Assembly (NCBI RefSeq): GCF_028858725.1
Contig: NC_084759.1
Span: 92,438,889-92,502,888, forward strand
Direction of reading: 5' to 3'
Source of the DNA: Colius striatus
Taxonomy: Eukaryota > Chordata > Aves > Coliiformes > Coliidae
DNA length: 64,000 nt
The translations under genes and the position numbers were made by a program. Below, piece by piece: positions 37,501 through 46,700 of the stretch (position 1 is its first letter; the number at the start of each line of letters is the position of its first letter). The notes under the pieces were generated by a model, which had not been told where the DNA came from, ran no database searches, and saw only the letters and a program-made list of their open reading frames with translations.

Positions 37501-37979
37501 ATTGGAGGCAAAGTAGCAAAATGATAATTTGCACATATTTCTGGAAGTAAAATCAGCTGCTGATACTGAGTTCTCTACAGATGCCACCTCAAAAGCAATC
37601 CCAAATACACCAGAGGAAGATGAACACAAGTAGAGGGAGAAATAAGTGGGACATCTCTGCCCATTGGACAGGAGAGAAGGCAATCTCCCCATCTCCTCCC
37701 CAGCCCATCCACTGCTCACTCCTGCATCTGAAACCCACTCTAAGCCATCAGATCATTCAGGCTTGAAAGGCAAACTTAACCGTTTCAAACAGTTTAAATG
37801 ATTCCCCTCTGGGACCGACTTCAATCTGATATTGCCAATAACTGCCATTTCCACAGCTTTAAAATTAGTTCACACATTTTGTCCACAGTGACTCATTTCA
37901 TGGGTTATGAATGTGTCCTACCTGGTAGTGAAGAAGTTAAGATGAGAGGAAGTAAAATGAATTTCTGAAACCTCTCCAT
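16467..37979 (-). CDS. IGSF5: immunoglobulin superfamily member 5 (JAM4-like), seven of its coding exons; 3' end not identified
   Basis: Coding exons in transcript order: 37979-37922, 30042-29722, 28743-28435, 22299-22168, 21672-21648, 18628-18516, 16525-16467. All have AG/GT borders, phases agree at every junction, and the joined length is 1017 nt (339 codons). The protein is a type I adhesion molecule of epithelial junctions: signal peptide (about 1-19), V-type Ig domain (21-126, Cys46-Cys110, SDSGKIEC), C2-type Ig domain (127-229, Cys150-Cys205), transmembrane helix (241-265), a Cys triplet (267-269) that could be palmitoylated, then a charged tail with ENQGY (303-307) and APLPP (322-326), both resembling the human tail as I remember it. 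Human IGSF5 is about 407 residues and ends in a PDZ ligand; that terminal exon is not found here. Reading through the last donor would add only seven residues before a stop. Confidence 0.93.
16642..17701 (+). mobile_element. solo LTR of an avian endogenous retrovirus, 1060 bp, in IGSF5 intron 6
   Basis: Bounded by TTGTTGGG and CCCAACAA with the duplication CTAAC on both sides (16637-16641 and 17702-17706). It contains the imperfect 'atcc.c.ctgcagccc.tg.ag' type tandem units typical of a common long avian LTR family, an AATAAA at about 17519, and a closing GGTCAACCCAACA. It is antisense to IGSF5, between coding exons 6 and 7. Open frames here on both strands are products of the tandem units. 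Confidence 0.88.
18078..18170. repeat. imperfect CTTT/CTTTT pyrimidine tract
   Basis: About 90 bases of interrupted TTTC/TTTTC/TTTTG units in IGSF5 intron 6. On the gene strand it is a purine-rich AAAG tract. Confidence 0.9.
18516..18628 (-). CDS. IGSF5: IGSF5 coding exon 6 (charged cytoplasmic tail)
   Basis: The 113-nt exon follows CTTTCTGTTTCTAG and ends at a near-perfect donor, CCCAA/GTGAGT. It encodes a lysine-rich stretch (SAEKKKDGDLANRKR) followed by GSENQGYIPEEL, a tyrosine-containing tail segment that resembles the human tail. An internal GTATGG after AAAAG is a weaker alternative donor. Confidence 0.85.
19875..19928. repeat. A-rich simple sequence
   Basis: Runs of A broken by single C (AAAAACAAAACAAAC type) in IGSF5 intron 5. 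No element body is recognised next to it. Confidence 0.8.
20272..20600 (-). mobile_element. LTR remnant with TATA box, poly-A signal and primer-binding-site-like sequence
   Basis: On the minus strand a TATAAATA (20559-20552) is followed about 65 bases later by AATAAA (20490-20485), then a U5-like stretch ending GACA. Next comes CCCGAACAGG (20284-20275), matching ten bases of the tRNA-Lys primer-binding site of betaretrovirus-like elements. No second LTR, gag or pol is seen, and the U3 start and duplication are not resolved. The right edge is approximate. It lies in IGSF5 intron 5, in the sense direction. Confidence 0.5.
20840..21560. promoter_or_regulatory. CpG-island-like block inside IGSF5 intron 5
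   Basis: The core at about 21236-21420 is very GC rich with about twenty CpGs in 180 bases, unlike the AT-rich, CpG-poor surroundings. Flanking CpGs continue on both sides. It lies between IGSF5 coding exons 5 and 6. Open frames on the minus strand here are a by-product of high GC and show no family resemblance. It could be an internal promoter or the start of a non-coding RNA. Confidence 0.55.
21648..21672 (-). CDS. IGSF5: IGSF5 coding exon 5 (25-nt microexon)
   Basis: Flanked by a pyrimidine-rich acceptor (TTTTTTCCTCAG) and a consensus donor (AAG/GTAAGC). It supplies GSTYQNEIR across its two junctions. Length 25 is not a multiple of three, and only with it included does the next exon read in the frame giving ENQGY, which matches the tail of the human protein as remembered. 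Skipping it leaves an open but unrelated frame. Confidence 0.75.
22168..22299 (-). CDS. IGSF5: IGSF5 coding exon 4 (transmembrane segment)
   Basis: The 132-nt exon lies between TTATTTAACAG and AAAG/GTAAGT. It encodes an acidic stalk (ENDYSEDNRST), a 25-residue hydrophobic helix starting at Trp241, and RCCCQKGK just inside the membrane. The positive charge and cysteines after the helix set type I topology. It has no internal long ATG frame, so it is easily missed by ORF scanning. Confidence 0.92.
22763..22852 (+). mobile_element. CR1 LINE 3' tail
   Basis: A diverged 90-bp tail: TTAGTAGTGGGCTTGGCAGC, then TCTTTTCCATCCAAAATG and ATTCTGTGATTAT. It lies in IGSF5 intron 3, antisense to the gene. 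Confidence 0.8.
26010..26044. repeat. perfect inverted repeat (16-bp arms, 3-base loop)
   Basis: The left arm TGTTAAAGGATAGAGT and right arm ACTCTATCCTTTAACA are exact reverse complements around CAT. It lies in IGSF5 intron 3, 430 bp from the 401-bp LTR. No known element is recognised. Confidence 0.9.
26477..26877 (+). mobile_element. compact solo LTR, 401 bp, in IGSF5 intron 3
   Basis: Starts TGTTAAATG and ends GGCTCACA, with the 5-bp duplication AATCA on both sides (26472-26476 and 26878-26882). TATAAAAG lies at about 26518 and AATAAA at about 26835, in the right order for U3-R-U5 on the plus strand. It is antisense to IGSF5. It is distinct in length and sequence from the other LTRs here. 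Confidence 0.82.
28435..28743 (-). CDS. IGSF5: IGSF5 coding exon 3 (C2-type Ig domain)
   Basis: The 309-nt exon follows a strong acceptor (TTTTTTCCCTCCTGCAG) and ends at TTAG/GTAAGT. It encodes the membrane-proximal Ig domain with Cys150 (VEIICEA), Trp163 (NITW) and Cys205 (EILTCLA). It is phase-1 symmetric like exon 2, so loss or duplication of either Ig exon would keep the frame. Confidence 0.92.
29722..30042 (-). CDS. IGSF5: IGSF5 coding exon 2 (V-type Ig domain)
   Basis: The 321-nt exon starts after a pyrimidine-rich acceptor (CTTCCTTCCAG) and ends at CAAG/GTGCGT. It encodes one whole V-type Ig domain: the first disulfide Cys in RFNCTV, the core Trp in LIWLS, the D-x-G-x-x-C signature (DSGKIEC) and the closing strand FAFLSVQ. 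Sequons at NAT, NCT and NYT suggest glycosylation. The phase is 2 nt in and 1 nt out, the usual phase-1 symmetric Ig exon. Confidence 0.93.
32768..33050 (-). mobile_element. CR1 LINE 3' fragment
   Basis: Read on the plus strand it is the reverse complement of the CR1 end: CACAGAATCAGAGAATTACA, then AAGGGACCTGTAGAGATCAT and GAGAAGGAGACTCCACACC. It lies in IGSF5 intron 1, in the sense direction. Confidence 0.9.
35046..35160. repeat. (TCCCT)23 pentanucleotide microsatellite
   Basis: Twenty-three perfect TCCCT units. The minus strand, which is the IGSF5 transcript strand, reads (AGGGA)n and gives GGGAAGGGAA-type G-tracts. It lies in IGSF5 intron 1. The open frames across it are simply translated repeat. 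Confidence 0.97.
36052..36074. repeat. (CATGC)n short tandem repeat
   Basis: Four to five ATGCC units in IGSF5 intron 1. Confidence 0.85.
37922..37979 (-). CDS. IGSF5: IGSF5 coding exon 1 (signal peptide)
   Basis: Nineteen codons plus one base, from ATG at 37979 to a CCAG/GTAGG donor at 37921-37920. It reads MERFQKF then a hydrophobic run ending SSLPG, a typical signal peptide, and the leftover G joins GT of the next exon to make Gly20. The start context is weak at -3 (C) but has G at +4. An out-of-frame ATG lies 8 bases upstream. A possible acceptor upstream (CCTTCAG near 38043) would place part of the 5' UTR in this exon; the transcription start is not visible. Confidence 0.85.
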
Positions 37980-37987
37980 TGGAGCAT
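37937..37987 (-). promoter_or_regulatory. overlapping upstream ORF at the IGSF5 start codon
   Basis: An ATG at 37987, 8 bases before the IGSF5 ATG, opens a 16-codon out-of-frame ORF that ends at TAA (37939-37937), inside the signal-peptide sequence. It has A at -3, a better context there than the IGSF5 start (C at -3). If the transcript begins upstream of it, it could lower IGSF5 translation. Whether it is in the mRNA is unknown. Confidence 0.45.
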
Positions 37988-39786
37988 TCTCTCCTGGTCT
38001 CTAACGTAGAAAGCCACCAGCGGTCACTGCATACTTGAGAAGAAGCTGAAGGACAGAACTTATCAAGAAACTCGGTAATGAGCCACTGCTTTGCGTCCTG
38101 TGATAAAATGTGACTTTATGTGACCTGTATTACCAACAAGGAGAGAAGATTAAATGAGTGAGGGTTTTGAAGGAGAGCAGTACATTTCCCTAAAACTATT
38201 GCTTCAAAATAGTGCAGGAGCTTTCTTCAGCAGAGAAATCTCCCCCTATGGGCCTTGCATCTCTTGTGCCCTTTTCCCTCCTGGCTATTATAACACTACT
38301 GGTTCAGAATTGACTGTGTCAGAGAGCTCCATCTGCACCATTAAAGTTAATCATGAGCAGCTGGGAAAAATAATTCTCCAAGCTACCCACAATTGTGCGT
38401 ATATCATGGGTGAGCCGTCCATGCTGCCAACAGTGTCCTGTCAGACTAATGAACGCTGCACTCCATCACTTTCTGTCGTGCATGGCAACTGTGCAGGGCA
38501 CAGACTCTCTGGGCTCCCCTGGGCTCAGACTTCTGTTTGGAGAAGTTGTTACCCTTCTCCCAGGAAACTGATGTCCCTGCACCAGGCAGCATTTAGAAGA
38601 GAAAGTAGGAATATATCCTGGTGTGCTGCTACATCCAGAAAGTTTGTTTTTATGTTTTTCTGTGTGCTTTACTACAAAACTAAGATTCCATTTCATATAT
38701 TTCCAGGGAGAACCTGGTACCATCATTTCTGTGGCTGTCCTGTCAGACCCTCATCACACAGGGGCCACTCCAGCTGGAAGGAACAACCTCTGCCACCCTG
38801 GGCTCTCCATCCCAACTGCCTCAGGGCAAGGGCAAGAAACACCACGTCTCCTCCCAGCTCCCCAGACTGAGTGCTCAGAAAGTGTGCTAGTGCAAAGAGA
38901 TCCCCCAGAATTATTTTTTCTGAACCTGAGAGTGCCTCTAACATCCTAAAATAAAGCACCACCATCTCTTCACCATGGTCAGAGATAAGATACAGAGCTT
39001 TTGTGGGAACCATCATCTTCTGCATTTTTGGCTTTTCCAGTGTTTGTGATTCACTTTTGTGATATTATTCTCCTCCCCCTCAAAATATGTGGGAGAAAGT
39101 TTGACTGTACTGCTTGGTTTACAGACTTCTCATATGGGAAATTGAAGCTTGTCTTCATGAAAGGGGGACAGGCCAGAAGGTGTGAGTTTGTGGCTAGCCC
39201 AGATTTCTTGACAGAAAAGCGGTTTTGATTTCAGAGGTGTTATACATATGCAATGCATAAATACTAATATCATCACAGAGACACTCAAGATTCTCATAAC
39301 AACCATGCTTTTTAAACTGCTTTTTTTGCTAAAACCAAAACCACACCAAGGGACAAAACACAAAAGCACTGGGCTGGCTGTTTTGCTGCCTTTAAACAAG
39401 CAGTTCCTTTTGCAGCTTTGTTCAAAGACACGGCATATTTCACAGCAAAGCTTTTGTGAAAGAAATGGTGGGATGGCACAGATATGGGCGGCACAGAGGT
39501 GGGTGGCAGTGCCTCTCACAGAGTGCTCATGTAGGAGGAATGTCCTCTGCCCAGACCTTCCCTGTCTGCTGCACCGCTGCAACCAACAAAACCAAGTTTT
39601 GCTTTCTTTCTAAACATGTTCTAAACATACCAGAGCTCTGTTCACTGCAGCAGTTCTGACCTGATTGGCTTGGCTGGCATTTTGCTCCAGATTTTCCCAT
39701 TTTATAGGCTTTCAGTTTGTCTTGTGAACTTAAGAGACAGCTCTGCAAACTAATAAACATTTTAAGCCAAATCTGTGGGTTGATTT

Positions 39787-39930
39787 CATAGAATCATAGA
39801 AATGGTACAGTTGGAAAAGACTTTTAAGATCAGCGAGTCCTCACACTCACCTCACACTGCCAAGCCCATCAATAAACTGAGCTGTATCCCTCAGTACTTC
39901 ATCTACACGTCTTTTGAATATCTCAAGAGT
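39787..39930 (-). mobile_element. CR1 LINE 3' fragment
   Basis: Starts CATAGAATCATAGAAATGG on the plus strand and continues GGAAAAGACTTTTAAGATCA, the reverse complement of a CR1 3' UTR of the 'cttttccaac' type. The far edge is approximate. Confidence 0.85.
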
Positions 39931-41254
39931 TCTTCACCTGTATGTTGGGAGGGGAGCTAGTTTGTAGGCTGGTTTGGGTTTGCCCACAGCATTTTGAAAG
40001 GTTTTGATTTTTTTCTCACTTCCATGTTTTATGTGCAGAGGAATCCACAGCAGCCAACTGGGGCAGGCATGTCACCACATACAGCTCAGATGGATTTCTC
40101 CTTTTTCTGTCACTGCATGTACACAAACCTGTCAGTGTTTTTTAAGTGTCTGAATTATCTATCATATGATGTGAAACATCCCAAGTAAAGCACCAAGAAA
40201 CAAATCCAGACATCAGTGACATGTCCTTTTACAGGAAGTTGTGAACCCAGGCAAGATCTGCAGATTTAGAGGAACCCACCAGTCTAGGCAGCAGCCTTCA
40301 TACCTTTACTTATAAATCAGAATGCATCAACACATGCTTGAGCTGAGCAAAGTTTTATGGAGAAGAATAAACTTGTTAGAATCTTATGCCCAAATTCAGG
40401 CCAAAATCAGTAAATACCTTGGGGTGAGGTAAAATGAGAAGGGAAATAGAGGGATCTATAATATTTTGTTTTACTTTGTTTCAAAACAGATTTTCAAAGG
40501 CACAGGAAATATTACCCGATCCCCAGATGAAACAGAATATTTTGACCAAGGAGGAATGAAATACCTGGGATTTGGCCTGAGCTGTTTTTCACCTTCTCTG
40601 CAGGTGTGCAGGGCAACTGGCATTGCCGGCACTGCTGTGCATGGCTCTGAGCCTACTCCCTCCCACATCCATGCCAGAGTTAAGGGGATAACATTGATAA
40701 TATCACCCTAAAGGAGCAGCAGCCAGATAGAGCCTGGCACAGGGCAGAGGTCAGATGCTTTGGGCACCCTATGATGAGGGGGACACCCACCACAAGGATC
40801 AGAAAGCACAGCAGGAGATGGGGGGCACAAAATGCTCACCCCGCTGCCTCTGTCAGTCCCTGGACTGGCTTCCATGCTGTGGCAGGTGCAGGGGAGAGGG
40901 TTAAATTATCTTTCAGACAGGAAGTGAATAATATCTGGGGAGTTACCTGGATTGTTTCCCTGGGCGCAGAGAGTGTCTCCGACCGCTTTCCCTTTGATGA
41001 CGAGCCCCACTCGCACCTCAGGACAGAGGCCAGCAAGGCTGAAAGCAAGGATCCTCAGGCCAGCCGTCACCTCCTCACTCCAGTGAAACCTCCCTCAGGC
41101 AAGGGGGTGGCTGCCTGAGGCACAGCAGGGAAGGAGCACAGACCTCCTAGCCGCCGGGCCCTGGGGCAGACACCAGGCCTGACATTGCTCCCACCATATA
41201 GTGAGGTAAGGATTGCCTCTCCCCTTGCCCCCGCCCAGATACGTGTATCGTCGT

Positions 41255-41267
41255 GTTAATATTTAAC
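41255..41267. promoter_or_regulatory. HNF1-type palindromic site
   Basis: GTTAATATTTAAC matches the HNF1 consensus (GTTAATNATTAAC) at all but one position. It lies 3.3 kb upstream of the IGSF5 start codon in a comparatively GC-rich block (about 40.6-41.9 kb). HNF1 factors drive intestinal and kidney epithelial genes, where IGSF5 and B3GALT5 are expressed in mammals. Use of this site is inferred. Confidence 0.4.
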
Positions 41268-43603
41268 CAGTCCTGCAGGAGGAAGTAAGGCACAGCCGAT
41301 GACACACACACGGGAGCAAACTTCATACTGTCCCAAACCGAAGAGCTGGATGGGTGCCAGTGCCTGACGTTTCGGAAGAGAACAGCCTCACTGCCTTGCT
41401 GGGACATGACACAGGGCACAGTGGTTTATATGTGCACAGGTGAGTGCATCGGTGCCTCACATCAAGGCTGTCATTGCAGCATTACAGAGCTGCAGACAAT
41501 ATGGCAGAGCAGAAGTGTCTGCCTGTGGGCTCTGCACCAGCTGTACCCTCACGAACAGGTGAAGTCATCCACAGACAGGGGTTTTGGGGTCCATCAGCAA
41601 CCCCTGACATGGTGAGGGGGTGAGCCAGAGACAGGGGATCCAGTCAGAAACTGAAGGAGATGGGGCCAGGGACAGAGCTGGAAACAGTGCCATGACATGA
41701 CACCAAGGAGCCCATCCAGAGAAGAGGGCCAGAGAGAGGGATGGGGCAGGCTGTTGCATTACAGGGGCAGGGGCTGGTTGTCTGGGGAGCTGATGTGGTG
41801 CCTTGGGCTACAACCAGGGGAGAAGAACCCTGGAGGGGGCTGCGAAGGGAGGGTCAGGCCCTCTGGTGCCCCCAAGGTTCCAGCAATATGAGACCTTGCT
41901 GTGAAGTGCAAATTTATAAGCAACTGGTGATAAAACTGAATACAGTTCCAAGTGATTTATTTTCTTTTGTTTTTTTCATATTAATTTCCTCCTTTCTGTC
42001 TTTTGAGGGGGGAGGAATTTTTTTGTGCTATGATAGAAAATGGTCATTAGAGCATTTCATTTAATTTTGAAATAATATGTGTTTGCTCAGTTAAATCACA
42101 CCTTTTCCTGCCACTTTTAACAGTCATGTGTATTCACCAAAGCTGCAGTGGTGTCTCATGACAGCTGCTCTTTCAACAGCTGCAGCCTTCGTCTGCCTCT
42201 TAGAAATGAGCTACATCCTTCGCATTACGCCATCACTGGTCAGTGTGTTGAACTGATGTGACAGATCAGGAGATTTTTATGAGAACTCCATCTGCCTGGA
42301 AGCTTAAATCATAAAGATGGGACATATGACTTTCTGGAACTTATTTCCTACTAAGCATGGTAACAGTTCTAGCAAGTAGAAGTTAATGCCACACTGTCTC
42401 AAAATGAAAAGGTTCAGTTCAGCAAAGGGAAAAGAAACAGTCTGCTCAGGGAATTTTGATCAATTTCCAAAATTAAATTTCAAAAATTGTGCTTTATTAG
42501 TAAAAGCATCACCCTGACTTGTTAAAAAAAAAAAAGTTATGAAACTTGCAGCAAGTTTTTTGATCAGTTATCATTTTTTCTTTTCGCTTCCTTACTTTTG
42601 CAAACATCTCCTTTTTTTAAGACTAAAATCTCACACTCTTGTTCAACCAACAGTCCTACTGTAATAACAGTATTCTTGAAATACCTTTTATGTGTAGTTT
42701 GATTTTCATCCAAATAAAGCTAGAGGAAGCAAAGGAAAAACATCAAATAGACAGATTCTGTCTTTGTCCAAGAAAGAAAAGTGCAGAAAGTTAATTGGAT
42801 TGACTGGATTTAAAGCTTGGTTTAGTAAAGATAACTCTTTATACAAATATTTTGGAAAGGGTAACAGCTGCTTTTAAAACTCTTATGAAACTATCATTTA
42901 GCACTACCAAGAAGAAGTTGGCTGCCTCATCTTTGTAATTGCTCTTCAGGTCGATTTAAGCAGTTGTCAGGTCACTCCCTAATCTCTTTTCTGTCCAACT
43001 AAAGCTTTGCTCCCTCATCGTCTCCTCACCAGTGCTTTGTACTCTTGTCCACTTGATGTCCTGCCACTGAACCCTCTCTAGCTTCTCTGTGTCCTATTTG
43101 AACTGAGGAACATAAAATTGCATACAGATTTCCAGACATGTCTAGTAGAGGAGAATAATAGTTTCTCTGAATTTGCTGGCACCACTTCTCTGGTTTGTCA
43201 TATTTATGGTGAGAGGGCAGTATTGGCTTGTATTTATCCTCGTGTTCATTTCACACAGGTTTCTTCATCAAGATTTCTGGCACTTTGTGTCACTGTCACT
43301 TTGGCAATACTACTGCAGGCTATACTTCAAGATTGTTGCACCTGACATATGGAACTGTGCTTCTTTGAGATGGATTTGATGTTATTTCTGTTGACTTTGT
43401 CCTCAAGCTTATCAAGATCCCTTTGAATGTCATGTTGCTGCACCTGTGCTACAGCTGTCGTTATAACACTAGCTCATCACAGGCTGGTCAACTATTTCTT
43501 TACCACAATGAGGTTTGTCATGGTCTGGAGATTAGCCGTGTCCTTAAACAAAAATGCACATAAAGATGCATACCTCACTCTTCTGGCTCCCATCGTAGGC
43601 ATT

Positions 43604-43703
43604 TCAGTCACTGGATGTGTTCCCTTGTGACCTGATCTAGGTTGGACTAGATGATCTCTAGAGGTCCCTTCCAACACCTACCATTCTATGATTCTATGAT
43701 TCC
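43604..43703 (+). mobile_element. CR1 LINE 3' tail
   Basis: Contains GTGACCTGATCTAGGTTGGA, CTCTAGAGGTCCCTTCCAAC and two ATTCTATG repeats at the 3' end. Confidence 0.88.
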
Positions 43704-46700
43704 CTCAAAACAGAGACTGCCGGTTGAAGCCCACAGAAGGAATTGAGTGTGTTATGACCTGGGATATGCACTGCATTTACATCTTGCTCTGGATCTGTCC
43801 CCAGTAGGAGTCAGCAGGAGAACACCTGTCACCTCCACCCACACACTCCCTGACTCAGCTTTGTCAACTGAAATCCTCCCTCCTGGGGGAATCTGGCGCA
43901 CAGTGACTGGATTCAAATGTCCTTTGTTTTCCCTGGTGCTGCTTAAGCAACCAAAGCATGTGTTAATACTTTTATTAATTATTTCTTGTTAGTTCCTTCC
44001 GTACTTTGACTTTCCTAATGAACCATGATAATCGTGATGAATGCAACCATAGGCACTGGCTAGGATATGCGTGGGATAAGACATTCTACAGCATGGTAAA
44101 ATGTCCAAATCTCCAAATGTTGAGAACATTGTGCACATACAAGACTATCCATGCTCATGAGTGCTCAAAAGATCAGGTCCTAAGTTTGCCAGTCTGATGC
44201 AAATGGAAAATCATTTTGTGAATCATCAGCTTGCACACCAGGCAGATTCTTACCTCCCACTCCAGTTCCTCTAGACGCTTCTTTCCAATTCTTCATTTTT
44301 CTATGAGTAGGAGGATTTTTGCCCATTTTTTTTCCCCAGTCCTTCCAAATTCTTTTTTGGTTTTTTTTTTTTTTTTGTGCACCATATCATTTCTTCTGTA
44401 TGGTGTGTACACTGGGTAAACAGCTGGAACAAACCTCAACACTTTTTGTTCCAGGGTATGTTAGTCTGAAACACGTCTGTACGGCTTGCTATGTGAACCT
44501 GTGCAAAGAGCTCCAAGTGAAACCGACTTTCTGAGAGTTGCTTAGTGAAGTTTTCTGTCATTGTCATTGTGGCTGTTTGGGGTATTTTGTCACAAGAGAA
44601 CTGGACAAATTGTCATGATGGAAAATGAAGAGCATTTCGACACCTCATTTGTAAATTACTTCTAATGAGCAAGAACGCAGCAGGGGAAATCACCAGTTCC
44701 TACGCTTCCCTGCTGTATGTTAACTTATTGAGCTGAGGAAAATATGATCAGAGGATGCGAGCATTTAAATAGCAGAGAAGAGGCACCTACAAATATAACA
44801 TTAAAGCTGATTTGAAGTCAATGTTAGAAACAGGAATAAAATTCTTCATTTCCCCATGGAAACTGACTTGAAAAGAGGTTTGAAAATTTTAAAGACTTTA
44901 AGAAATGGCTCTCTATGAAGAAATAAATGTTCTTTTCTGTAGTTAAGAGTAGGAGAACTGAAGCAGCTAGAAAAGACTAAGGTAGCAGACAAGCTGACCT
45001 GGTGACTAAATTAACCGTCTCTTATCTTGACGCCTACAGAATGCTTGTCTATAGTAGTCAATTAGGCCTAAGAGAAGCTAAGGCATAACTTTTCCAAATC
45101 TGCCTCCTTCTTTTCCCCCTCTTTCTATGCTTTTACAACTTTCCTCTGCTATTTGCCAAAATATCTTGTGCTCTGTAAAGGCATTTCTCATTCAAAACAG
45201 AATTTACTAGTGTTACCTATAGGACTCAAGTGAAAGAGACAGAACTCTCTCCTCTTACAAGCTTTTGTTTTGAAAATATTTTCATTACTATTTTAATATA
45301 TTGAAGACTCATCACATTTTTAAGCTTTGATTCACATTTCTTTTATCAAGATCCAAATGTGGAGAGGAAAAGCTCTAGAAATAGCATGACCCTGCCATTT
45401 CCTCTTTCTATTACCTATGTGTTAAGATGGGTTGTTCCTCCCTTTGTTTTCACTCTTGTAGGGTATGAAAACTCTGGAGAACCATTTAAGCTTTCAACAT
45501 TAAGCACAAGGAAGAGTCAGTGCAAGTTGAGGTCCTTGCTGTCAACTACATGTATATTTATGTAAATAACCAGGATACCCCAAACGTCCCTCTGTTGCTC
45601 AAATGATAGTGTAATGTTTGTCTCCATAATTTAAAAAAAAACCCTCAATTTGTAAAAAATGGCTCGTTAAGTGAACAAAAGAATAATTACTGGACAGGTA
45701 CATTAATTATCTGAAAGATACTGAGGATATCCTGTGACATCTCCATTGAATAACTGATGTGATACAAAGTGGGACTGTGGGGACGCTTCCAGAGGAGCTG
45801 CAATCTTTAATACCAGTAGCCATATATAGCATACAGTACTCTCTCAACTACTGCTAGCCAGATAAGACGCAGACATCTATCTTAAACTATTTATCAAGTT
45901 TGTTTTTTCTCAGTCACTAAAGATCTAAAAGTACTACCAGATGATGCTTCACCTATCCTAATACAAGGGCCTAAGGCAGGCGAGATACATCACCGTTTGG
46001 TTAGTCCTGCCTCATTATTTTGACTGCAGAGTAGCCCGAAGGACTCAGGCTGGATGTGCTGTTTTAGGCTGCAAAAGTTATCTGAGACCAGTCCCACCAA
46101 CAGATGTTGCATGTTGATCCAAGGAACCCTCTTTTAGCTCCTTCCTAGGAAGGCAGGTCATCTTTGTTGTGACCTAAAGATTCATGAAGTGATGCTACCT
46201 TGAATCAAGGCCTGGGTAAATCCTCAAGAACCTCACAACGCCAGTGTGACTCAGCTGGTTTTTTTTGTTCAGAGTTTTTCTTCAGTGTTCTTTTTCTGGT
46301 TATTATGAAGCTGTAACTGTGAAGGATTGCTACAGGCCCTTAATGAGGAAAGCTTTGGATATAATCTTCTTCCAGACTTTACACACAAGATACCACAGGA
46401 TTAAATACTTATTTTGCATTAATATCCTTGCAGTTTCCTTTGGCACTAATAAATCTGCACAACTGGAATGTAATTCTCCAATACTTTCCTGCCAGCACTC
46501 TTGGACTGCATTCTATGTTTGCAGTTTGGCAGGTGCATTCCTCCTCTCCAGCACTGAAATTGTTGATAAATTGTAGCTGGTAAAATGAAAATGTCATAAT
46601 TTAGGGAACATAGATTAAGACATTCATCATGGAATCCAGGCAACAATAAGTAAGTGTGAAAGTTTAGCACAGAATGAAAGAAGATGCGGCTTTGGTGATG

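Larger units (their letters stand above)
30043..37921 (-). other. IGSF5 intron 1
   Basis: About 7.9 kb between the signal-peptide exon and the V-domain exon. It contains a sense CR1 (32768-33050), the (TCCCT)23 tract and the small CATGC repeat. No further exon was found that would fit the phase-1 junction. Confidence 0.75.
37980..43603. other. region upstream of the IGSF5 start codon
   Basis: Should contain the IGSF5 promoter and 5' UTR. It holds a plus-strand open frame at 38154-38870 (238 codons, unrecognised), an antisense-type CR1, and a comparatively GC-rich block at 40.6-41.9 kb with the HNF1-type palindrome. Confidence 0.5.
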
